In this document: positions 29,487-38,638 of the stretch, in pieces
How the letters are laid out: the number at the start of each line of letters is the position of its first letter
Numbering within the stretch: position 1 is the first letter of the stretch
Origin: Candidatus Cloacimonadota bacterium
GTDB lineage: Bacteria > Cloacimonadota > Cloacimonadia > Cloacimonadales > JAIOQZ01
Direction of reading: 5' to 3'
Length of the DNA stretch: 64,000 bases
Assembly: GCA_021108395.1 (NCBI GenBank)
Contig: JAIOQZ010000011.1
Span: 51,898 to 115,897 of the forward strand
Notes under the pieces: model-generated
What the model saw: only the letters and a program-made list of their open reading frames with translations
Databases searched by the model: none
Told to the model about the DNA's origin: nothing
Translations under genes and position numbers: made by a program

Positions 29487-31609
29487 CAGTCATCCCCCTC
29501 CGGCTCGGGATACTCGATGCGCTGGTTATAGACACCCTTCAGGATGGGCAGCATATAGCTCTTCATTGTTTCGAGCTCACGCAGGGTGATGGGCACTTCG
29601 ACTATCTGCCCCTCGCGGATAAGGCGCAGCACCGTCTCGTTGAGCGTCTTGCGAATGGCCTCTTCGTCGGGTTGCTTGAGCGACTTGATGGTCGATTCAA
29701 CAATATCGGCGATCATGACAAGCGCAGCCTCTTTGGTCTGGGGGCGCGGGCCGAAATATTGAAACTTGCCGATGTCGAACGGTTTGCCCTCTTTCTGCGC
29801 CTTGTCGAGAAAGAAGCGTATCTGGCTGTTGCCGTGATGCTGCGCGATGATGTCGATGACCGCCTGCGGCAGCCGGTGGCGCCGCGCATAGGACAGCCCC
29901 CGCGAGACATGGTCGCGAATGCGCAACGCGCTCTCTTCGGGGGTCAGTTCGTCGTGGATGTTGCTGGAATCAGGGTTGTTCTCGGTAAATATCTCCGAGC
30001 CCTCGATCTTGCCGATGTCGTGGTAGTAGCCCCCTACACGAGCCAGCAGCGGGTTGGCGCCAATGGCGCCGGCGGCGCTTTCGGCCAGATTGCCCACCAG
30101 CAGGCTGTGAGAATAGGTGCCGGGGGCGCTCGCGGCAAGTCGTTTGAGCAGAGGGCTGTTGAAATCGAGCAGGTCGAGCAGTATCTGGCGGGTGGCCATC
30201 TTCAGCCTGCGCTTCACGAACGGGGTGAGTGTGGCAACCAGTACGACCGAAATGAGGATGGACAACCCACCCCAGAACATTCCATTGGCGTAAATGGGAA
30301 AGCTCTCCAGCTTGATGAGATTTACCGCGGCCAGCGAAGCAAGAAATGGAAAAAGCACAACCAGGAGCATCTGTACCGGCGCACCGCGGTCGCCCATACG
30401 CAGCAGCAGCAGCAAAGCGATGAGAATGGCGAGAGTCATTTGCAGCGGAGAAAGAAAATCCCAGTTGAGAAACAGCGCTGCCACCACGAAGTTGAAAAAA
30501 TTGAACACAATGCCCACCCGCAACTCGAATATCATCGCCACAAACAAAGGCGCGAACAGCACGGGAATGAGCAGCACATGCAGCGAAAACACATCGTGAA
30601 CCAGCACAGTGGCCAGGGCGGTGAACACAATCGGCAACACCAGCAGCACACTGCGAACCACCGAGCGAAACTGCGGCGCGAAGTAAAAGTTCATCAAGAT
30701 CATCAGCATACCCAGAACGATGAGCAGAAAGAGGAACACGCCCAGTGTCGAGAAAAGTATCTGGCGGTCTGTGAAGGTGCTGAAGCCGAGCTGGCGCTCT
30801 GCGATGTGCATGGACTGCAACCTGCGAAACTGCATCGGCGTAACACGGGTGTTCTTTTCGATAATCTTTTCGTTGGACTCGACAGTGCCCAGCGTTGGCT
30901 CCACCCTGTCGCGGGCGTCTTGCCGCAGCATCTCGGTCACCTCGTTCTCTGGCTCGATGTTGACCAGGGTGATGGGGCCCAGGATGTCCTCGACGATTGT
31001 GCCCGGAGCGCCGTAGGAAAGACGCCTGGCGATGATGCGCTTGGCCCCCGACTCGGTGTTCAGCTCGTGCAGCGGCACATCGACTATCTCGCCGTCTCGC
31101 ATAAGCTGAAGCTGCTCTCCATCGATGAGCGCGTCATCATACACGCCTTCCTCGACCAGTCGGCGCACCTCCTCGGAGAGCCTCGCTTGCAGGCGATTCA
31201 GGTTATCGAAATCGCGCAGGAAACTGATAGACTCGCGAGAGAGAGAAAAGCCCTTGTGCTTGCGAAAGAAATCGCGGATATTGACGTCGTCCTGTTCGTT
31301 GCCATAGAGCTTGAGCAGCTCACTGAAGAAAGCGTCGAGGTTCTTGAAGATGCTGTTGTTGCGGTTGGGACTGATGTACCAGACCGTCTCCACCTGCGAT
31401 GCAGCCAGAACGCGTTCCTGGCTCAGTTGGGCTTCATCCTTGAAGATGGGAAACGAGAACGGAGCGATGATGTCGCGGTCGGCCACCTGATTGATCTTGG
31501 GGGCATATGTGACGTACTCGTGGCGCAGTGGACTGACCACGAAGTACAGCAATGCCATCACGGCCGCGGCGGTGATGACGATGATGGTCTGATAGACGTT
31601 GGGTTTCAT
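29486..31609 (-). CDS. 7TM receptor with intracellular HD hydrolase domain (PgpH-like)
   Basis: Extracellular 7TMR-HDED-like domain, seven TM helices, HD domain ARVGGYYHDIGKIEGSEIFTENN. Confidence 0.92.
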   Translation of the reverse strand: MKPNVYQTIIVITAAAVMALLYFVVSPLRHEYVTYAPKINQVADRDIIAPFSFPIFKDEAQLSQERVLAASQVETVWYISPNRNNSIFKNLDAFFSELLKLYGNEQDDVNIRDFFRKHKGFSLSRESISFLRDFDNLNRLQARLSEEVRRLVEEGVYDDALIDGEQLQLMRDGEIVDVPLHELNTESGAKRIIARRLSYGAPGTIVEDILGPITLVNIEPENEVTEMLRQDARDRVEPTLGTVESNEKIIEKNTRVTPMQFRRLQSMHIAERQLGFSTFTDRQILFSTLGVFLFLLIVLGMLMILMNFYFAPQFRSVVRSVLLVLPIVFTALATVLVHDVFSLHVLLIPVLFAPLFVAMIFELRVGIVFNFFNFVVAALFLNWDFLSPLQMTLAILIALLLLLRMGDRGAPVQMLLVVLFPFLASLAAVNLIKLESFPIYANGMFWGGLSILISVVLVATLTPFVKRRLKMATRQILLDLLDFNSPLLKRLAASAPGTYSHSLLVGNLAESAAGAIGANPLLARVGGYYHDIGKIEGSEIFTENNPDSSNIHDELTPEESALRIRDHVSRGLSYARRHRLPQAVIDIIAQHHGNSQIRFFLDKAQKEGKPFDIGKFQYFGPRPQTKEAALVMIADIVESTIKSLKQPDEEAIRKTLNETVLRLIREGQIVEVPITLRELETMKSYMLPILKGVYNQRIEYPEPEGDD

Positions 31610-31615
31610 AGAAAT

Positions 31616-31644
31616 CAAGCCTCTCCCGTGCTGAGAGAGGCTTG
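31616..31644 (-). terminator. Stem-loop downstream of the LysM gene
   Basis: caagcctctc-ccgtgct-gagagaggcttg hairpin between LysM and 7TM-HD genes. Confidence 0.6.
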
Positions 31645-31662
31645 CTCAGTTAATGTCGTTTG

Positions 31663-32553
31663 TCAGTCGCGGGGAATCTCAAAGTCCTGCCCCGGATAAA
31701 TCAGGTCGGGATCGTTGATTTTGTCCTGGTTGGCGCGATAGATGCGCGGCCAATCGCTGCCCTTGCCATATATTTCAGGGTACGAAGCGATGCGCCACAG
31801 GCACTCGCCTCGCCACACGCTCCAGCTATATGGAAGCCCGCGCGGAATCTTGAGTACCTGGTCGGGATAGATCAGGTTCGGGTCTTTGATCTGGTCGCGG
31901 TTGGCGCGATAGATGACGCCCCAGCGGGTGGGATCGTTATAGATGAAGCTGAGGCCCGAGATTTTGTAGAGATAGTCTCCGCGCTGGACGGAATAGTTGT
32001 CCTCGTAATACTTGGGCTTGGCGTTCTGTAGGTTGCGTTCGAGCGCGGCGACACGGCGATCGAGGTCTGAGAACTGGCCGTAAACTTCGGGCATCCTGGC
32101 GTAGTTGGTGCCGCGGTAGGAGTTGTATTCCTCCACCATTTCCGTCACGGCTTTCTTGGCGGCCCACAACTGGTCGTCTGTCATGCGGTCGTAGCGGCCA
32201 AGCTGGGTCTCGAAGTACTTGATCTTGCGCAAAACGCCGGCAAGGTCGGCCTCGGTGACGCCGAGAAAGGCATAGATCTCCTGGCGAGTCTGGGCGTAGT
32301 CTGCGTCAATGGTTTGCACCTGCTCGTTCATCTGAGCGATTTCCTGGCGGTAACGCTCGGCGTTGGCAATGGCGTCTGCCTTGCGCTGCTGCAAGTCGAT
32401 GACTGCCTGTTCCATGTCGGCGAAATACTGCTTGCGCTCGTTGCCGCGCAAATCTTTTATCTCGTCGTCACTCAGATAGACAAACTCGGCTGAAAGCAGC
32501 AATGCGGGCAACACGAGCGAGAAGACAAGAGCGAGTAGTGTCAGCTTCTTCAT
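31663..32553 (-). CDS. LysM-domain protein with coiled-coil N-terminal region
   Basis: Signal peptide; two LysM-like units YSVQRGDYLYKISGLSFIYNDPTRWGVIYRANRDQI..., YSWSVWRGECLWRIASYPEIYGKGSDWPRIYRANQDKI. Confidence 0.88.
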   Translation of the reverse strand: MKKLTLLALVFSLVLPALLLSAEFVYLSDDEIKDLRGNERKQYFADMEQAVIDLQQRKADAIANAERYRQEIAQMNEQVQTIDADYAQTRQEIYAFLGVTEADLAGVLRKIKYFETQLGRYDRMTDDQLWAAKKAVTEMVEEYNSYRGTNYARMPEVYGQFSDLDRRVAALERNLQNAKPKYYEDNYSVQRGDYLYKISGLSFIYNDPTRWGVIYRANRDQIKDPNLIYPDQVLKIPRGLPYSWSVWRGECLWRIASYPEIYGKGSDWPRIYRANQDKINDPDLIYPGQDFEIPRD

Positions 32554-32561
32554 GTGTCCCC

Positions 32562-32801
32562 CTATTGGCCTTCGGCCATCAGCTGCCGCTGATAGTCCTG
32601 CAAGGCTTTCAGTTCTGCATTCTTCTGGTTGATTTGCTGTTGAAGCCCGTCGCGCTCGGCCTTCACTTCGGCAGTTTCACCTTCGGCGGTAAGAGTCTCT
32701 TGCTGAATCTGTTCGAACTGGTCACGTTCGACGGGCGGCTTGGAGCAAGCAGCCGCAAACAGAATGAGTAAGATCATTATCGGCAATATCCGTTTCATCA
32801 T
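32562..32801 (-). CDS. Small predicted lipoprotein with coiled coil
   Basis: Lipobox ILLILFAAACSKPP; operonic with the LysM gene. Confidence 0.7.
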   Translation of the reverse strand: MMKRILPIMILLILFAAACSKPPVERDQFEQIQQETLTAEGETAEVKAERDGLQQQINQKNAELKALQDYQRQLMAEGQ

Positions 32802-32913
32802 TTCCCACTCCTTATTGCATGTTTACAATCTGGTATTCCCTTTTTTCCACTTCTCATGTTTACAGAGACCTGTCAAGTTAAACCCTGCGCCCGCCGTTTT
32901 TTTTCGCTATTCA

Positions 32914-32995
32914 CTTGCCTTTTACAAAAGGCGAGCTTGTCATGTAGCGAAGCGGAGTGAGCCTTCTATGGGGTGGGGGCAGCGCCCCTGTCTTA
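32914..32995. repeat. MITE-like multi-hairpin repeat, copy 2 (one end only)
   Basis: gccttttacaaaaggcgagcttgtcatgtagcgaagcggagtgagccttctatggggtgggggcagcgcccctgtctta, matching the end of copy 5. Confidence 0.8.
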
Positions 32996-34279
32996 CTGCT
33001 CTTGCGGCGGCACCACAATCCAGCGAAACTCGCGCAAGCCGTCGAGGGGGTTGCCGGCGGCGTCGGTGGTGGCCTGGTCCAGTTCGAGGCGATAGGTGGC
33101 GTAGGGTTTGAGCGGAGCGGATGGCTGTAGCATATAGATGTCGCTGTCGCCGGAAAGAACGTCGAGGCTCACCTCGCGCCCGCTTTCGTCGTGCACCAGC
33201 CGAAACAAAGCATTGCCTGCGGGAATAATCTCGGAGAAGCGCACGGTGAGCGCCGGCAGAACCTCTGTGAGCACAGCGCCGCTGCGTGGACTACTGCCCA
33301 GCGCTTCCGGGCGCAGTGTATCGGGCAGGACGAGGGCGTCGAAGAAAAGCGAGTCGGTTGCGGTGCGGTTGCCCCTGCTGTCGCGGGCGCCATGCAGCTT
33401 CACCAGATAGCGGCCTTCGATCATTGGCGACAGCAGCAGTTGAATCTCGGTATCGTGCAGCACAGCGTGGGTCACTTCTTGCGGCGCGGACAGCGAGTCG
33501 GCCGAAATGACCTCGACAGACGCGAACCCGACCAGCGGCTCGCTCGCCTCGAGACTCACCTGACGCTCGGAGTGCGGCACAGCGCGCTTGAGCGTGGGCG
33601 GCAGGGTGTCCTCGACCGCCATTTCGAGTCGTAACGAAACCCGCTGCTCCGCCGGCGCAAGCGCCTCGACGCGCAGGTCATTGCCATACTGATAACGTCC
33701 ATCGTCTGCCACGTCGGCCCAGGCGCGCAGCAGGTGCGGCTCGATGTTGAGATGTTCGAGCGCGAATGTAGCCTCGTTCACCACCCAGCTTGCGATGAAG
33801 GTGGTGTCGGCGGAGAAAAGGTCGAGCTGCACAGGCAAACCGGCAAGCTCCGGATTCTCCCAGTCAAACGCACCAGCAATGCGTCCCTGTTGCAGCTTGC
33901 CATGACGAAACACGAACACTTCCGGTTCTGGCAAAGCGTTGCCGTGGGTGTCTTTGAGCTCGCGGCCAAGCCACAGCGTGTAGTTGGTGTCCTCGGCCAG
34001 CTCCTCACGCAGTTCGATTATCATCGTCTGCGAATCTGGCCAGCGCAGCTTGCGGTCGAGCACAAGCGGATAGAGCTTTATTCCGGTGAGCGCACTGTTG
34101 CGGTCGATGGGCTTGGAAAAAACAACCGTGATGCGATTGCCCAGTGAGTCGAGCGGGGCGGGTTGCACATCAAGCACCTCGGGGGCGACGGTGTCGCGGG
34201 GGCCGCCGGAGGGGGCTTTGCGATGTCCGCAAGCGGAGACAATCAGAAAAAGAAGCGCGAGACTAATAGCCCTGTTCAC
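32993..34279 (-). CDS. Lipoprotein with SbsA-type Ig-like domains
   Basis: Lipobox FLIVSACGHRK; DTVAPEVLDVQPAPLDSLGNRITVVFSKPIDRNS...; DAAGNPLDGLREFRW. Confidence 0.8.
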   Translation of the reverse strand: MNRAISLALLFLIVSACGHRKAPSGGPRDTVAPEVLDVQPAPLDSLGNRITVVFSKPIDRNSALTGIKLYPLVLDRKLRWPDSQTMIIELREELAEDTNYTLWLGRELKDTHGNALPEPEVFVFRHGKLQQGRIAGAFDWENPELAGLPVQLDLFSADTTFIASWVVNEATFALEHLNIEPHLLRAWADVADDGRYQYGNDLRVEALAPAEQRVSLRLEMAVEDTLPPTLKRAVPHSERQVSLEASEPLVGFASVEVISADSLSAPQEVTHAVLHDTEIQLLLSPMIEGRYLVKLHGARDSRGNRTATDSLFFDALVLPDTLRPEALGSSPRSGAVLTEVLPALTVRFSEIIPAGNALFRLVHDESGREVSLDVLSGDSDIYMLQPSAPLKPYATYRLELDQATTDAAGNPLDGLREFRWIVVPPQEQ

Positions 34280-34895
34280 GCAACCACTCCTCGCTCATCC
34301 CGCCCTTGCGGGACTCGACCTGCCGCAACACATACTTGCCCAGGATGTCATACTCGATGTTGACCAGCTCGCCAGAGCGCAGGGACGACAAATTGGTGTG
34401 CGCCAGCGTGTGCCCGATGAGCACCACCTCGAAGCGGTCGGTACCCAGGGCGGACACTGTGAGGCTGACGCCGTTCACCGCCACACTGCCTTGCGCAACG
34501 ACAAGCGCAGCCTGCTGGCGCGGAAGCTGCACCGCGAGGTAAAGCGTCTCTCCGCTACGGCGCGCCTCGAGCAGTCGGCTGGCGGTGTCCACATGCCCCT
34601 GCACGATGTGGCCGTCAAAGCGGCCTGCGGCGCGCATGGCGCGTTCGAGGTTCAGCTTGCGGCCTCTTGACCACGCGCCGATGGTGGTCTTGCTCAGGGT
34701 CTCGTGCATCACCTCGACGGTCACGCTCGAAGCGTCGAACGAAATGGCGGTGAGGCAGGCGCCGTCGCAGCAAATGCTGTCGCCTTCTTTCAAATCGGCC
34801 AGAACCTGCTTGCATGACAGCGTGACGAAACGCTTACCGCCGCTTTCACGGATGGCAATCACAGTGCCGATTTCTTCGATTATGCCGGTAAACAT
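34263..34895 (-). CDS. ribE: Riboflavin synthase alpha subunit
   Basis: MFTGIIEEIGTV...; GDSICCDGACLTAI; GHIVQGHVDTA; VNGVSLTVSAL. Confidence 0.95.
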   Translation of the reverse strand: MFTGIIEEIGTVIAIRESGGKRFVTLSCKQVLADLKEGDSICCDGACLTAISFDASSVTVEVMHETLSKTTIGAWSRGRKLNLERAMRAAGRFDGHIVQGHVDTASRLLEARRSGETLYLAVQLPRQQAALVVAQGSVAVNGVSLTVSALGTDRFEVVLIGHTLAHTNLSSLRSGELVNIEYDILGKYVLRQVESRKGGMSEEWLREQGY

Positions 34896-34900
34896 AGCGC

Positions 34901-35503
34901 CTACTCGATGCTGAAGCGCCGCAGCAGCGCGTTGGACAGCGTTACCTGGCTGGTGTAGCCGATGTCGCCGCCGAATGGGATGCCGGTCGAAAGCCGCGTC
35001 ACCGTTGGGGGAAGTTCGGCCAGCAGGCTGCCCAGATAGTCGATGGTGCTCTCGCCCTCGGTGGACGGATTGAGCGCCAGGATAACCTCTTCCACCTGTC
35101 GGCTACGCAGCAGTTCGAGCAGCTCCGGCAGGTGAATCTCGTCCGGCCCGACGCCGTCCAGCGGCGAAAGCAAGCCGCCAAGCACGAAATATCTGCCGTG
35201 ATACTCGCCCGTCTGCTCGAGCAGATAGACATCGAGTGTGCTTTCGACCACGCACAGGCGGGTGTCATCGCGATTTTCGTCGGCGCAGAAGGCGCACATC
35301 GGGGCGTCGGTGAGCATGAGGCAACGCGGGCAGGCGTGATAGTCGGCTACAGCGAGACGCAAGCTGTCGGCCAGTCCAAGCGCCAGTTCGCGCTCGGAGG
35401 CCACCAGGTGCAGCGCCAGACGCTGGGCGGTCTTTGCCCCGATGCCGGGGAGCTGCTTCAGGTGCTTTTGCAGCTCACCCAGAGAGCCGTGAAACAGCAT
35501 CAA
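34901..35503 (-). CDS. recR: Recombination protein RecR
   Basis: LKQLPGIGAKTAQRLALHL; Toprim LALNPSTEGESTIDYL; TRLSTGIPFGGDIGYTSQVTLSNAL. Confidence 0.96.
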   Translation of the reverse strand: MMLFHGSLGELQKHLKQLPGIGAKTAQRLALHLVASERELALGLADSLRLAVADYHACPRCLMLTDAPMCAFCADENRDDTRLCVVESTLDVYLLEQTGEYHGRYFVLGGLLSPLDGVGPDEIHLPELLELLRSRQVEEVILALNPSTEGESTIDYLGSLLAELPPTVTRLSTGIPFGGDIGYTSQVTLSNALLRRFSIE

Positions 35504-35826
35504 AAAAGGCCGGGAATGTTTAGCCCGCCGGTGAGCTTGCCCATCTCGTCGTCACTGGTGCGGGAAATCTTCTCCTGAGCCTCGCGGAAGGCGGCCATCA
35601 CAAGGTCTTCAAGCATCTCGACATCGTCGGGGTCAACCGCTTCGGGGTCAATCTTCAGCGAGATTATCTCGTGCTTGCCGTTCATCACCAGCTTCACCAT
35701 TCCGCCGCCGGCGCTGGCTTCTACTTCCTGCGTCGCCAGCTCTTCCTGCGCTTTCATCAGGTCTTGCTGCATCTTTTGCGCCTGCTTCATCAGGTCTTTC
35801 ATTCCTTTTTTACCACCGGGATACAT
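35500..35826 (-). CDS. YbaB/EbfC family nucleoid-associated protein
   Basis: MKDLMKQAQKMQQDLMKAQEELATQEVEASAGGGMVKLVMNGKHEI; overlaps recR. Confidence 0.95.
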   Translation of the reverse strand: MYPGGKKGMKDLMKQAQKMQQDLMKAQEELATQEVEASAGGGMVKLVMNGKHEIISLKIDPEAVDPDDVEMLEDLVMAAFREAQEKISRTSDDEMGKLTGGLNIPGLF

Positions 35827-35901
35827 CGCGAACCTCCTGTATAATTATCGAGTTTGTGCTACATTGCGCGGAACCGCTGTGCAGCGCAAGCAAAAACTGC
35901 T

Positions 35902-36128
35902 GAAGAGCAGGGGCGCTGCCCCTTTTGAAGGCTCACTTCGCTTTGCTGCACGACTAACCCCGCTCGCCTTTTGTAAAAGGCGAGACCGAAAACTTATAAC
36001 GGATGCTTTGCATCCTTTGTGTCAAAAGAGTATTACTGTACATAGGAAACGCAGTTTCCGCCAGAAGTTTTTGATTAAACTTTTTGCAAAAAGTTTACGG
36101 GGAGTCAGAGGCGGCGCTCCTGCTCTTT
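35902..36128. repeat. MITE-like multi-hairpin repeat, copy 3 (full length)
   Basis: Left end gaagagcaggggcgctgcccc, right end cggggagtcagaggcggcgctcctgctcttt (inverted); internal CTCGCCTTTTGTAAAAGGCGAG, GGATGCTTTGCATCC, TAAACTTTTTGCAAAAAGTTTA. Confidence 0.88.
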
Positions 36129-36947
36129 AAGGCTCAGGGCGCGCTCATAGACGCGGTTGCGCGGCGCGCCTGTTTGACGGCACACGGCTTTCACGGCGTC
36201 AGAGCGGCTGTCTCCGGCGGCCAGGCGCTCTCGCAGCAGCGCGTCCAGGGCGTCGTCACTCGCCTCGGCAGGCGTGGCGCCCTTAATCACCACCACGAAC
36301 TCGCCCTTCCACACCACGCCGCCCTCTGCGAACAGCAGCTCCGACAGCTTGCCACGATGGAAGCTCTCGAAGTGTTTAGAAATCTCGCGGGCAAGGCAGG
36401 CGCGGCGGTCTCCGAGATGCTCCAGCAACTCCGCGAGGAATGCGCGGATGCGGTGCGGCGCCTCATAGAATACCAGCGTGTCGGGCATGGCGGCAAGGCG
36501 CAACAGCAGCGCCTCGCGCTCCGAGACTTTGGCCGGCGCAAATCCGGCGAAGTAGAATCTGGCGGTATCGAAGCCGCTGGCTGTGAGCGCCGGTACCAGC
36601 GCCGTTGCGCCTGGCAATGGGCTCACCGGCAACCCCTCCTGTATGGCCAGTCGCACAAGGATGCCCGACGGGTCGCTGATGCCTGGCGAGCCGGCGTCGC
36701 TCACCACAGCCACATCCTCACCATTGCGAAGTCGCTCCAGCAACTGCTCGGCACGGCTGCGCTCGTTGAACTTGTGATAGCTCAACATGGGCGTGTCGAT
36801 GCTGTAATGCCGCAGCAGCACCGCTGTGGTGCGGGTGTCTTCGCAGGCGATTACCGCCACGCTCCGCAACGTCTCTATTGCTCGCTGGGTGATGTCACCC
36901 AGATTGCCCACAGGCGTGGGCGCCAGCCACAGCGTTCCGGTTTTCAT
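36105..36947 (-). CDS. rsmI: 16S rRNA 2'-O-ribose C1402 methyltransferase RsmI
   Basis: GTLWLAPTPVGNLGDITQRAIETLRSVAVIACEDTRTTAVLLRHY; VVSDAGSPGISDPSGILVR. Confidence 0.95.
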   Translation of the reverse strand: MKTGTLWLAPTPVGNLGDITQRAIETLRSVAVIACEDTRTTAVLLRHYSIDTPMLSYHKFNERSRAEQLLERLRNGEDVAVVSDAGSPGISDPSGILVRLAIQEGLPVSPLPGATALVPALTASGFDTARFYFAGFAPAKVSEREALLLRLAAMPDTLVFYEAPHRIRAFLAELLEHLGDRRACLAREISKHFESFHRGKLSELLFAEGGVVWKGEFVVVIKGATPAEASDDALDALLRERLAAGDSRSDAVKAVCRQTGAPRNRVYERALSLKEQERRL

Positions 36948-36990
36948 GTCGCGAAATTCCTCAAACGTATGTTTCCTCTGCAAAAATTGA

Positions 36991-37028
36991 CCGCGGGCGC
37001 ACAGACACTCGTCCTGACACACCCGCGG
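36991..37028 (-). terminator. Stem-loop terminator downstream of kbl
   Basis: ccgcgggcgc...acacccgcgg inverted repeat immediately after kbl. Confidence 0.55.
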
Positions 37029-37049
37029 CCAAAGGTTTATGGAAGCGGC

Positions 37050-38297
37050 CTACAGGCCGAACTTCTCGATGATTTCTTTCTTGCTCAGGCCCAGAATGCC
37101 GTGCTTGGCGCCAACCTTTCTGAAGGCGTCGAGACCTTTTTCGAGGTGGTGCATCTCGTGGCCGGCAGAGATTTGCGTGCGGATGCGCGCCTTGCCCTGC
37201 GGCACCACTGGGAAGAAGAAGCCCATGGCGTAGATGCCCTCGTGATAGAGGTCGTTGCTGAAGGCCTGCGCCAGCTTGGCGTTGAACAACATCACGGGGA
37301 CGATAGGCGTGTCGCCGGGCTGGAGCACAAAGCCTGCTTCTTCCAGGCCCTTGCGCCAGAATTCGGTGTTGACTTCGAGCTTGTCGCGGCGCTCGGTTGA
37401 CGCCGACAGCACCTCGAGCACCTTGAGAACGCCGGCCACCACCACAGGGGCTATGGTGTTCGAGAACAGATATGGCCGCGCCTTCTGGCGACACATCTCC
37501 ACCACCTCGCGCCGACCGCTCACGCAGCCGCCCGAAGCCCCGCCCAGCGCTTTGCCAAACGTGGTGGTGATGATGTCAATCTTGCCCAGAACGCCGCAAT
37601 GCTCGTGGGTACCGCGTCCTGTCTTGCCAATGAACCCGCTGGAGTGGGATTCGTCCACGAACAACATGGCGTCATACTTCTCGCACAGCGCCACCATCTC
37701 GTCGAGCTTGGCGGTGTCGCCGTCCATCGAAAAAACGCCGTCGGTGATGACGACTTTGAGGCGTTTGTCGGCGTGAAGCTGGAGCTTCTTTTCGAGGTGA
37801 TTCATGTTCGAGTGTTTGAAGGTGTCGTGCATGGCCGGACACAGGCGCATACCATCGATGATCGATGCGTGCACCAGGCGGTCGGAAATCATCACGTCCT
37901 CTTCAGTGAGGATAGCCTCGAACACACCGGCGTTGGCGTCCATGCAGCTCGGGAAGAGGATGGTGTCTTCGGTGCCGAGAAACTCGGTGACACGCGCCTC
38001 GAGCTCCTTGTGGATGTCCTGAGTGCCACAGATGAAACGAACGCTGGACATGCCGTAGCCACGAGAATCCAGCCCCTCGTGCGCCGCCTTCACCACGTCC
38101 GGGTGCGACGACAGGCCGAGATAGTTATTGGCGCACATGTTGATAACTTTCTTGAGCGAAGAACCCGTAGGGAACTCCACTTCGATGTCGGCGGCCTGCG
38201 CCGAGTGGATGAAACGCTCCACCTTGAACAGACCCTGCGTCTGGATACCTTCCAGCGTATCCTTGTAGATGCCGCGAACCTTGTCGCTGTATGCCAT
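37050..38297 (-). CDS. kbl: Glycine C-acetyltransferase (2-amino-3-ketobutyrate CoA ligase), alpha-oxoamine synthase family
   Basis: NMCANNYLGLSSHPDVVKAAHEGLDSRGYGMSSVRFICGTQDIHKELE; PLP lysine context TTFGKALGGASGG. Confidence 0.93.
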   Translation of the reverse strand: MAYSDKVRGIYKDTLEGIQTQGLFKVERFIHSAQAADIEVEFPTGSSLKKVINMCANNYLGLSSHPDVVKAAHEGLDSRGYGMSSVRFICGTQDIHKELEARVTEFLGTEDTILFPSCMDANAGVFEAILTEEDVMISDRLVHASIIDGMRLCPAMHDTFKHSNMNHLEKKLQLHADKRLKVVITDGVFSMDGDTAKLDEMVALCEKYDAMLFVDESHSSGFIGKTGRGTHEHCGVLGKIDIITTTFGKALGGASGGCVSGRREVVEMCRQKARPYLFSNTIAPVVVAGVLKVLEVLSASTERRDKLEVNTEFWRKGLEEAGFVLQPGDTPIVPVMLFNAKLAQAFSNDLYHEGIYAMGFFFPVVPQGKARIRTQISAGHEMHHLEKGLDAFRKVGAKHGILGLSKKEIIEKFGL

Positions 38298-38325
38298 AAG
38301 TGTCTCCTTGCGTCAGAAAAGCTGA

Positions 38326-38353
38326 GAGCCGCGCCCTGGCGAGGGCACGGCTC
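38326..38353 (-). terminator. Stem-loop between ACP and kbl genes (possible attenuator)
   Basis: gagccgcgccctggcgagggcacggctc hairpin followed on the minus strand by a short T run. Confidence 0.5.
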
Positions 38354-38359
38354 GATAGA

Positions 38360-38617
38360 TTACTTGGCGAGGTGCTTCAGCACCAGGTCGGTGATGGACA
38401 GTACGTTGTCGAACGCTTCGGGGGTGGCTTCCTCGTCCGGCAGGCTGATCTTGTAGCTGTTTTCGAGGAACCGCTTCAGCGAGACCATCGAGAAACTGTC
38501 CACGAGTCCACCGGATATGAGCGGCGTGTCGAATCCCACTTCCTCGTCTTCGTCCTCGACATATTCCTCGATCACGTATTCGAGCACCACATCTTTGATT
38601 TCGTCTTTTGTTGGCAT
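38360..38617 (-). CDS. Acyl carrier protein
   Basis: Acidic 85-aa protein with carrier motif GGLVDSFSMVSLKRFLE. Confidence 0.85.
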   Translation of the reverse strand: MPTKDEIKDVVLEYVIEEYVEDEDEEVGFDTPLISGGLVDSFSMVSLKRFLENSYKISLPDEEATPEAFDNVLSITDLVLKHLAK

Positions 38618-38638
38618 GATTGTCTCCTTATATTTTGG

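Noticed and set aside
28481-31699. 1072-aa plus-strand ORF
   Set aside because: Antisense to the well-supported CNNM/CBS, YbeY and 7TM-HD genes; Gln/His/Arg-rich shadow translation with no domain-like sequence.
37050-38297. Serine palmitoyltransferase instead of Kbl
   Set aside because: The sequence has the Kbl-type signature TTFGKALGGASGG and tdh is nearby; the SPT alternative is kept only as a possibility in the findings.
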